The notes under the pieces were generated by a model that searched no databases, was not told where the DNA came from, and saw only the letters and a program-made list of their open reading frames with translations. A stretch of DNA of 58,630 bases from Gemmatimonadota bacterium (GTDB taxonomy: Bacteria; Gemmatimonadota; Gemmatimonadetes; Gemmatimonadales; GWC2-71-9), in contig CP070666.1 in assembly GCA_020351775.1 (NCBI GenBank), forward strand, positions 4,016,548 through 4,075,177, written 5' to 3'. Both the position numbers and the translations under genes were made by a program. Of this stretch, positions 34,939 through 41,992 are shown piece by piece (the first letter of the stretch is position 1; each line of letters begins with the position of its first letter).

Positions 34939-35094
34939 ATGTGGGAAAAAATGTCTGAAGGTCAGATGCCACTGCGGAGCTATACGCTGATGCATCGGGA
35001 TGTACGGCTGACCGATGAGGAGCGCGAATTACTGCTGAAGTGGATGCGTGCCGAGCCGCCGCGCGTGCGGGGCAAGAGTGATCAGGGGAGATGA
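34939..35094 (+). pseudogene. Fragment resembling the C-terminal end of a haem-binding-domain protein
   Basis: The last 50 codons of this frame read EGQMPLRSYTLMHRDVRLTDEERELLLKW, which matches the end of PF14376-type haem-binding proteins (the MPL-Y-x-x-H-x-x-A-x-L-x-x-x-E pattern). The expected upstream CxxCH part is absent, and the codons before it look random. It could also be a tiny real gene from ATG 34939 or 34951, although no proper ribosome site is seen. Confidence 0.4.
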
Positions 35095-35100
35095 CCCGCG

Positions 35101-36108
35101 CTACCGTACGGCCTTGCGCAGCTCCTCGAGCCTGCGTTCGACTTCGGCTGGCACGGCAAGGCCGTCTGCGATAGCGGCGATTTCCTCTGCTTCCTGCCAC
35201 GCCATCTCGATCAACCACATTTCTCCCTCGAGCAAGCAACGCTCGGTCTCCTCGTTGGCGGCCATCTCGATCGCGAGCCGCACATCGGTAGGCAGGCTGC
35301 GCAACGTACCGGGTGATCTTCCGGGGCGCGAGCTGACAGCTGCGGCAGATAGCAGGTAACGGGTCGGGTCGTCGAAGTTCTCCAGCCGAGCCACCGCTCG
35401 ATCGACTATTCTGCGTGTTCCGCCTGTTCCATTGATGGCAGGCATGATAGTCGCGGCGGCGCGCAGCGCATACTCATCGCGCAGTTCGGCAACACCGCGA
35501 GAGTGGGGCAATCGCAGAGACCATCCCGTACTTTCGCCCACCACTGTTGACAGCCGCGCGCCTGACAGGTGCTCGCCCAACACCGTCAGCGTCTGGCCAT
35601 CTGCAGCCGGGATGCGTGCGATGAGGCGGCGGCCACGCAGGCGCAAAGCGACCTCCTCACCGGCCCGGTATATCCAGTAGCTTCCGGCCGCCGCAACCCC
35701 CAGGGCGAGGACTCCGGCAGCTGCAGCGCCGCCTGCTAGCGCGAGCGCAGCGCCGCTGACTATCGAGCGCCGCCGTCTTCGTCCGAATTGGTCACCGTAG
35801 CGCCAGGCTGCGAATTCGGGACGCAGCGCCGCGCCGATCCGGACCAACTCCAACTGTTCTGCGACCCGGGCCAGACCGATGTTGTCGGTGCACACCCGCT
35901 GCCGGGCGGTTCTGAACATCCGTTCGCAGTCCTCTACTGCCTCCCACCGCTCCTCTATGGGTGTGAGGTTCCAGCGCTCGCAGTGGTGACATACAACCCA
36001 GAGTCGTCCCTTGGCTGCATCGAAGGCGAGCCGGTGCCCGACGGGAAAGGACTCCATCGTGGTGTTGCTCCCCAAGGCCTGATGGCAGAAGAGACAGGTG
36101 CTGTACAT
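35101..36108 (-). CDS. CxxC zinc-ribbon membrane protein, Gemmatimonadota type
   Basis: A 335-residue protein if read from ATG 36108 (MYSTCLFCHQ); the frame opens at 36135 and ATG 36132 is possible. The N-terminal region has two CxxC pairs (CLFC and CHHC) forming a probable zinc ribbon, with the phrase ESFPVGHRLAFDAAKGRLWVVC. A membrane segment (about residues 115-145, AGGAAAAGVLALGVAAAG) separates it from a C-terminal helical domain rich in Glu/Arg. I associate this arrangement with uncharacterised Gemmatimonadota proteins. No function is known. It is monocistronic. Confidence 0.75.
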   Translation of the reverse strand: MYSTCLFCHQALGSNTTMESFPVGHRLAFDAAKGRLWVVCHHCERWNLTPIEERWEAVEDCERMFRTARQRVCTDNIGLARVAEQLELVRIGAALRPEFAAWRYGDQFGRRRRRSIVSGAALALAGGAAAAGVLALGVAAAGSYWIYRAGEEVALRLRGRRLIARIPAADGQTLTVLGEHLSGARLSTVVGESTGWSLRLPHSRGVAELRDEYALRAAATIMPAINGTGGTRRIVDRAVARLENFDDPTRYLLSAAAVSSRPGRSPGTLRSLPTDVRLAIEMAANEETERCLLEGEMWLIEMAWQEAEEIAAIADGLAVPAEVERRLEELRKAVR

Positions 36109-36309
36109 GGGTCGAATTGACTGAGCCAGCATCAATCTGGCCTGGTACGGTCTGGCAGGCCACCTCCGTGCTGCGGCCGTACTTGAGCAATCGATGATTC
36201 ACGTGCCGTCGTTCACTGATCACAACTCGGGCAGTGGAATGCCAGAGAACAGCCGTGTGCGACGCAGCGGTCAGCCACGAGTCGCAAAACCGTGGCCGGG
36301 TCGCGCGGC

Positions 36310-39021
36310 CTACTCCGTCTGCAGCGCAGTCAGCGGATCGACTCTCAGCGCCCTCCAGGCTGGAATCAGGCAGGCGATCGCCCCGATCACGGCAAAGAAC
36401 ATGCTAACCGTGACGAATGTCGCCGGATCCGTGGGTTCTATCATGAAGAGCATCTGCTGAATCAGACGGGTGATCCAGAAGGCACCCACGAGCCCAAGCA
36501 GGATTCCAACGACCACTAAGGCTACTCCACGCCTCAGCACCAAACGGACGATGTCTCTTGCCCCGGCCCCCAGCGCAACCCGTATGCCGATTTCGTGGGC
36601 GCGGCGGCTCACGTAGTACGCCAGAACCCCGTACAATCCTATCGCGGCAAGGGACATCGCCACGGCAGCGAATAGGGTCAGGGAAAGGGCCATCACCTTG
36701 TCGCGTGACACTGTGCGAGCGATGAGATCGCTCATCGTCGAGAGATCGGTTACCGGGATATCGCGATCCTGGCTCCACACTGCTGCACGCAGGGCTCGAG
36801 CGATCGAGGTCGGGGCGACAGCCGTGCGGACTGCTATACCCATGTTGTAGTACGGCCTCTGGAAGTACGATCCGTACATGGCGAGCCGTGGGTTGTACCG
36901 CGGGCCGGATATCCGCACATCACCTACCACTCCGATCACTTCGAAGCTCACGTCCTGGCCCATGTCGACGACTACCTGACGTCCAATTGGGTCCTCGTCG
37001 GGAAACAGCGTCTGCGCCATGGTTTCATTGACGACCAGGACCGGCGGGGAATCTGCAACATCCGAGGGCTCAACGTCACGCCCGCGCAGCAACGGAATGC
37101 CCATGGCATCGAAGTATCCCGGGAAAACCGTGCGGGTGAAGGCTACGTCGCGGTCGGTGGGATTGGTTGGGGGGCGGTCAGCAGCGTAGACGTAGATGTT
37201 GTTGCCGGGGGTCCTGACGGGCAACTGGTTGATGAGCGCCACGTGGGTCACTCCCGGGATGCTCTGCACGTCTTCCATCAGTTTGGTGAAGAAGTTGACG
37301 CGCTGTTCTGCCTCGGCATACTTGTCCTGAGTGAGCCGGATCTCAGCAGTGAGCAGTTGCTCGGTCTCGAATCCGGGGTTCACGCCTCGGAGGGTGGCGA
37401 AACTCCTGATGAGGAGTCCTGAGCCGATCAACAGGACTACGGAAACCGCCACCTGAGCCATTACTAGAGCGCTGCGGAAGCGCGAACCGCCGGAATCGAT
37501 AGTCCTGGCACTCGACTTGATGTCCTCCACGACATTTGTCTGGGCAGCACGCATGGCAGGTAGCATCCCGAACAACAGACCCGTAGTAGCGGAGAGTATC
37601 ACTGCGAATGCCAACATCGAGCCGGAGATCCCCAAGCCCTGCATGCCGGGGATATCGATCGGCATGATCTGCAGGATTAGCTGCTGCAGCCAGACTGCCA
37701 GTGCCGTCCCCAGGATGCCTGCGGCGGCGGCCGTCACCGCCGATTCCGTCAACAGTTGACGCAGCAGCCGTGAGGCCGACGCGCCCAGCGCCGCGCGAAC
37801 CGAGAGTTCGCAACGGCGCACCGAGCCGCGAGCCAGCAGTAGGCTCGCCACGTTGCCGCAGGCAATGAGTAGGACGAGGGCAACCGCTCCCATGAGCAGG
37901 AAGACGCTGGTGCGATAGTCCTCTGCCAACGCCTCATGCAGCTCCGTTAGTAGCAGCGCCTTGTCGCGGTTGGTTTCCGGATACTCACTGGCGAGCTGAG
38001 CCGATATCACATCCATGTCAGCCTGGGCTCGCTCGAGTGTCACTCCGGACTTGAGCCTGCCGACCAGCAACCAGTTGTGCCAACGTCGCGCTTCCGCAAA
38101 CGGTCCGTCACGCCGCATCGGTACCCATACGTCGGCGTCGTAGAGGAATTGGAAGTCCGGTGGCATGACGCCAACAACGGTCAGCGGAAAGCCGTTGACC
38201 GTGATGCTCTGGCCCACGGCATCGGGTACTGAGCCAAACCTCCGCTGCCAGTAGCCGCCGCTAAGCATGACTACTGCTGGGCCGTCTGGTTGGCCTTCCT
38301 CGGGTGTGAAGTGCCGGCCTGCCGCGGCCGGTATACCGAGGGTGGGGAACAAGTCCCAGGAGACCAACACCCCCGCTACCTGCTCAGGCTCCTCGCCGCC
38401 GGTCACCGTGACGTCCAGGGGACCGAAGTTGATGGCGCCGAGCGACTGGAATACCTCGTTTCTTTCGTGATAGTCGAAATAATCGTAGGCGGACATCAAG
38501 GGATTGATGTTGCCGTTGAAGGTGGCTCGTCCGAGGACGAGCCTCTCGGGCTCTTCGTAAGGCAACGGCCTTATCAATGCCTGGTTCATGGTGCTGAACA
38601 TGGCGACGTTAGCGCCGATCCCTACCGCCAATATCAGGACCACCAGCGCGGTGAACCCGGGATTCCTCCCGAGATTACGAAGCGTATAGCGCACGTCCTG
38701 CAAGACCGAACTAGTCATGTTCCCGATCCCCGGTTTGGTGATTGTCGCCGCTCGTCGGCGGCGTGATCGCGAGCTGCGGCTCTTGCGTTCCAGAACCGTT
38801 GCGTGGCGCCGCAGCGCGGCTAGGACCGTGTCGGTCAGGATATCCAGGCCGAAACGGAGGCGACCCGACAGCCCGTTGTAACGTGTCTCGCTGCGCTGAG
38901 CGACATATGCTTCGATGAGCTGCTCGCGGTATGCGTGCCGGAACCTACGCGGGAACAGCAGCAGCAGCAGCAGAAACAGCCGACTACCGCTGCGGCGGTG
39001 GGACGGTTGGTGCCGGTGCAT
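36310..39021 (-). CDS. ADOP-type ABC transporter permease (MacB/FtsX duplication)
   Basis: A 903-residue protein. Residues 1-95 form the permease-prefix region (FPRRFRHAYREQLIEAY). Then comes a MacB periplasmic core between the first membrane helix (ALVVLILAVGIGANVAMFS) and the FtsX triplet around residues 385-480, followed by a second periplasmic core and final FtsX triplet. This duplicated orphan permease is common in Acidobacteria and Gemmatimonadota, usually encoded beside PadR and without its own ATPase. It probably partners with a MacB-type ATPase encoded elsewhere and moves peptides, lipids or drugs. It overlaps the upstream PadR gene by one codon position (TGATG), so it is translationally coupled. 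Confidence 0.93.
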   Translation of the reverse strand: MHRHQPSHRRSGSRLFLLLLLLFPRRFRHAYREQLIEAYVAQRSETRYNGLSGRLRFGLDILTDTVLAALRRHATVLERKSRSSRSRRRRAATITKPGIGNMTSSVLQDVRYTLRNLGRNPGFTALVVLILAVGIGANVAMFSTMNQALIRPLPYEEPERLVLGRATFNGNINPLMSAYDYFDYHERNEVFQSLGAINFGPLDVTVTGGEEPEQVAGVLVSWDLFPTLGIPAAAGRHFTPEEGQPDGPAVVMLSGGYWQRRFGSVPDAVGQSITVNGFPLTVVGVMPPDFQFLYDADVWVPMRRDGPFAEARRWHNWLLVGRLKSGVTLERAQADMDVISAQLASEYPETNRDKALLLTELHEALAEDYRTSVFLLMGAVALVLLIACGNVASLLLARGSVRRCELSVRAALGASASRLLRQLLTESAVTAAAAGILGTALAVWLQQLILQIMPIDIPGMQGLGISGSMLAFAVILSATTGLLFGMLPAMRAAQTNVVEDIKSSARTIDSGGSRFRSALVMAQVAVSVVLLIGSGLLIRSFATLRGVNPGFETEQLLTAEIRLTQDKYAEAEQRVNFFTKLMEDVQSIPGVTHVALINQLPVRTPGNNIYVYAADRPPTNPTDRDVAFTRTVFPGYFDAMGIPLLRGRDVEPSDVADSPPVLVVNETMAQTLFPDEDPIGRQVVVDMGQDVSFEVIGVVGDVRISGPRYNPRLAMYGSYFQRPYYNMGIAVRTAVAPTSIARALRAAVWSQDRDIPVTDLSTMSDLIARTVSRDKVMALSLTLFAAVAMSLAAIGLYGVLAYYVSRRAHEIGIRVALGAGARDIVRLVLRRGVALVVVGILLGLVGAFWITRLIQQMLFMIEPTDPATFVTVSMFFAVIGAIACLIPAWRALRVDPLTALQTE

Positions 39022-39383
39022 CAGGCCGGCTTGGTCCTGCGGAGCGAGGACCGGGCGTAGTCAACGATCTCTGCGAGTCGGGCAACCTCTGCCTCGAGCA
39101 CTTGCTTGCCGAAAGGGGTCAGACGGTAGTAGCGGCGCTGGGCCTGATCGCCCTGCCGGCGTCGTCGCTGGAGCGCCTCCTCGATCAGACCGAGCTCAAC
39201 CATGCGCTGAATCGACTCGTACAGCGTTCCGGGACCCATCTTGACCACGCCCTTCGTACGCTGTTCTACTTGCTGCTTCACAGCGTAGCCGTGCCTCTCG
39301 CCTTCCGACAGCACCAACAGGATGTGCAACACCGCTGGCCTGAGCGGCTGCAGCCGTCTGATCCGGAGGGGTATATCGCTCAT
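39021..39383 (-). CDS. PadR-family transcriptional regulator
   Basis: A 120-residue winged-helix repressor with the PadR pattern: AVLHILLVLSEGERHGYAVKQQVE, GPGTLYESIQRMVELGLIEE and RRYYRLTPFGKQVLEAE. It overlaps the ADOP permease start. Two perfect inverted repeats lie 31-65 bases upstream of its start (39414-39430 and 39434-39448), ideal for dimer binding and autoregulation. The shared region also serves the divergent YtxJ gene. The likely inducer is an exported compound of the ADOP transporter. Confidence 0.94.
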   Translation of the reverse strand: MSDIPLRIRRLQPLRPAVLHILLVLSEGERHGYAVKQQVEQRTKGVVKMGPGTLYESIQRMVELGLIEEALQRRRRQGDQAQRRYYRLTPFGKQVLEAEVARLAEIVDYARSSLRRTKPA

Positions 39384-39413
39384 AACGTGTTCCAGTGCTC
39401 AGCGAGTTAGAGC

Positions 39414-39448
39414 ATATCGTACTACGATATACGTATCGGAATCCGATA
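39414..39448. promoter_or_regulatory. Two tandem palindromic operators for PadR
   Basis: ATATCGTA-c-TACGATAT (39414-39430) and TATCGGA-a-TCCGATA (39434-39448) are both perfect. Their centres are 19 bases apart, close to two helical turns, so two repressor dimers could bind the same face. The half-site core TATCGNA is shared. They lie between the padR and ytxJ-like genes. Confidence 0.75.
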
Positions 39449-39545
39449 TGGTTTCAGGAGGGAGCTGGCGGGGGAATTCCGCGGCCCACGGCACCGGGCA
39501 TGGTGGCCGCTATATTGCGGGAGGGGGCCAACCGGCGAGGACGAG

Positions 39546-39902
39546 ATGCTGTTTGGACGGGACAAAAAAGCGAAGCAGGAGCAGGACCGAGCGACCGACA
39601 ACGCGTTGAACGAAGTGTTGCAGGCGGATCTGGCGATAATCTACAAGCACAGCACGCTGTGTCCCACCTCGGCGCTGGCAATGCGGCAAGTGCAGGACTT
39701 CATGACCCGCAATCCGGCCGTCCCTGTCTACGTAGTAGACGTTATCCGAGACCGGAAGCTGGCGCGACAGCTAGCCGGCGATCTGCGAATTCAGCACGAG
39801 TCGCCCCAGGCTATCGTGCTGCGGAACGGCGTTCCTAGGGCTCACTGTTCGCACTACGATATCACGGCTGATCAATTGGAGACTTGGTGCTCCACTGATT
39901 GA
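39546..39902 (+). CDS. ytxJ: YtxJ-like monothiol bacilliredoxin-type protein
   Basis: A 118-residue thioredoxin-fold protein. The diagnostic KHSTLCPTSALAMRQ segment has a single cysteine (TLCPTS), as in YtxJ, and the cis-Pro segment is in SPQAIVLRNG. YtxJ proteins are thought to reduce bacillithiol-mixed disulfides, implying that the organism makes bacillithiol or a related thiol. It is divergent from PadR and shares its operator region. Further Cys residues (HCSHY and TWCST) lie near the end. Confidence 0.88.
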   Translation: MLFGRDKKAKQEQDRATDNALNEVLQADLAIIYKHSTLCPTSALAMRQVQDFMTRNPAVPVYVVDVIRDRKLARQLAGDLRIQHESPQAIVLRNGVPRAHCSHYDITADQLETWCSTD

Positions 39903-39984
39903 CTCTGCTCGGCCGTTGTCTGTTCGATTCACGAACTGGCGACGCGGGTGAGCCGTCAGGCGGCTCGGTATGTGGCAACCGGCC

Positions 39985-40689
39985 CTATACAGCGGTCCCG
40001 GGAAGAAGTGGTCTCCGGTCCAGAGCAAGCGGATGGCGCGGCCAAGCAAGCACATCGATCCGGGTGAATGCCTCGGTGTGTAGATCACCTCGAGTTTTCG
40101 GCCGCCCAGATCGATGAGGTCGCTGTCACTGAGGAGTAGCGTCGGCTCGATGGGCGGAATCGTCCGCTTGTCAGGGTCGAATCCGTCAGGCAGCGGCTTC
40201 CACAGGTATTCTGCGGTCACGTACCGCTGAAGCGTTATCGCGACCTCGGGCCAGCACCCCCAGGGCAGCGGGATCGGCGACCGCCGCAACGTAATCAAAG
40301 CGATAGGCTCCGCCAATGTGATCGTGGTGCTCGTGAGTGAGCACGACCGAGACCGGAAGATCTGTCAGACGCTCGACAGCCTGTCGTATGTTTCCGACCC
40401 CGGTACCGGCATCGATCAGCACTCCCCGGTCAAGCCCAAGGACCAGATAGGTGATCGCCTCATCGAATTGGTTGGGTTCATGGATGGCGTAGGTGCCTTA
40501 GGCGAGCTCATACATGTCGAACCATTGCTGGAACGTACCTGCTTTCTCGAGGCTGGCGTAGACAGGTCGAGGATGGACCCGCCACCATTCGCTGGGTTGA
40601 ACGAGTTCCGGCGCTTCCTCTCGGGCTGCACATGGAGTTGTGCTCGAAAGCGCTACAAACAGCGCTGCGGCAGTGGCCAGGTATTTCAT
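39985..40689 (-). pseudogene. Broken metallo-beta-lactamase-fold hydrolase gene
   Basis: From ATG 40689 (GGAGG five bases upstream) the frame begins with a signal peptide and WWRVHPRPVYASLEK, then hits an in-frame TAA at 40498-40500. The same frame resumes with TYAIHEPNQFDEA, LIDAGTGVGNIRQAV and the intact metal motif THEHHDHIGG. Near 40246 a one-base shift moves the homology to another frame (WPEVAITLQRY, TPRHSPGSMCLL, LWTGDHFFPGPLY), which then loses similarity after GPLY at about 39985. One nonsense codon, one frameshift and a lost C-terminus make this a pseudogene, unless two sequencing errors are involved. Confidence 0.85.
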
Positions 40690-40874
40690 CACAACCTCCG
40701 GCATCTACTCCGACCAGGATGCCAGTCGCGAAGTCGGCATGCGGCTACAATGACGCGGCGCCGCACAGATATGACCACTGCACACGGCACACTAGATTGG
40801 TGTCGGGTCGCGCTTGCGTTGCATTAGATTCAAAGACCGTCAGCCTGCAGCACGGACAACCTGGTGAGGTCGCC

Positions 40875-41150
40875 ATGACATTCGTTCCTCCTCCGACTTT
40901 TGTACCTCCCAGACAGGCCAGTCTCGAGGCCCAGGATCTGGCTCGCGAGATCGAGAACACCATCGTTGAGTTTCAGAAGCGACGTCCACGAACGAGCCAC
41001 GGCGATGTCAAGCAGGCCATGACTATCGTCGAGTTTCGAGCAGGGATGCGTGGTACAAGGCCACCGAGAGCTGCCTTGATGGTCGCGGTAGTGCTCGGTT
41101 TGCTGGGGGCTCTCGCGGCGGGTATATTCGCGTTCTTTGGCGCCCGATAG
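40875..41150 (+). CDS. Small tail-anchored membrane protein
   Basis: A 91-residue protein from ATG 40875 with GAGGT just upstream. The N-terminal Pro-rich start (MTFVPPPTFVPPRQ) precedes a charged helix (EAQDLAREIENTIVEFQKRRP), and the last 25 residues form a single membrane helix (AALMVAVVLGLLGALAAGIFAFF). The soluble part would face the cytoplasm. No family is known. It could be a regulator or assembly factor. Confidence 0.65.
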   Translation: MTFVPPPTFVPPRQASLEAQDLAREIENTIVEFQKRRPRTSHGDVKQAMTIVEFRAGMRGTRPPRAALMVAVVLGLLGALAAGIFAFFGAR

Positions 41151-41228
41151 GATCGTAGAGCAGGTCCGCGCGGTGCAAAGCGACACGCGCTACCCCTACT
41201 CGAGCCCATCAGCGCACCGCGGCGTACG

Positions 41229-41795
41229 TCAGTTGTTGCTACTGCACGCCTTCAAGATGATCACCGGCTCGTGCGGTGCTTCGTTCGGGCCGGTTGGCAA
41301 TGCCGCGATCCGGTCGACCACATCCATCCCTGCAACGACTCTACCGAACACGGCATAGCCGAAGTCGCGTACTCCGTGGTCCAAGATCTCGTTGTGCTCG
41401 AGGTTGATGAAGAACTGCGATGTGGCGCTGTTGGGATCCGGCCGTCGAGCCATGGACAGCGTCCCACGTTCATTGAGTAGCCCGTTGTCAGCCTCATTCG
41501 CGATCGGAGCCCGTGTTTCTTTCATTCCGGTCAGCGTTCGCCCGCCACCTTGAATGACGAATCCGGGCACGATCCGGTGAAACAGTGTGGAGTCGTAGAA
41601 GGCAGCATCCACGTAGGCGAGGAAGTTCTCCACCGTGATCGGCGCCTCATCGGGATACAATTCTATGGTCATTTCTCCGTGGTTGGTGGTGAAGATCACG
41701 GTGTTGTCTGTCTCGGGACAACGTGGTTGGTCTGCCGCACACGCGGCTCCAAGCATGATCGAAATCAAGCCCAGAACAGCCGGGTTGATATGCAT
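41229..41795 (-). CDS. Cyclophilin-type peptidyl-prolyl isomerase, exported lipoprotein
   Basis: A 188-residue protein with GGAG about ten bases before ATG 41795. The signal peptide ends in the lipobox LGAAC. The cyclophilin fold is clear: [34 protein letters not shown] and SQFFINL with [18 protein letters not shown]. It accelerates proline isomerisation of secreted and outer-membrane proteins in the periplasm. It is the second of two cyclophilin domains in the window; the other ends the HEAT fusion at 34422. Confidence 0.94.
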   Translation of the reverse strand: MHINPAVLGLISIMLGAACAADQPRCPETDNTVIFTTNHGEMTIELYPDEAPITVENFLAYVDAAFYDSTLFHRIVPGFVIQGGGRTLTGMKETRAPIANEADNGLLNERGTLSMARRPDPNSATSQFFINLEHNEILDHGVRDFGYAVFGRVVAGMDVVDRIAALPTGPNEAPHEPVIILKACSSNN

Positions 41796-41992
41796 CTCTA
41801 TCGATCTCCGTATTGAATTAGCGTGAGGTAGATTCTCTCATAGTCGGTGTTGCGTCAAGGGCTAGGATGGGCTCGCGCAACACTGGTGGAGTGTGTAGCG
41901 GAGACGTAGTTTCCTGGGGCTCGAGTGTCGGATCGCTGAGGCTACCCGGGCGAACAGCGGTAGGAGGTTCGCTTGATGACAGGTGGTTCATC

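Noticed and set aside
30894-41795. A single large defence island or phage-like system
   Set aside because: No nuclease, helicase, integrase, toxin-antitoxin pair or phage structural gene was recognised. The genes fit envelope and redox functions.
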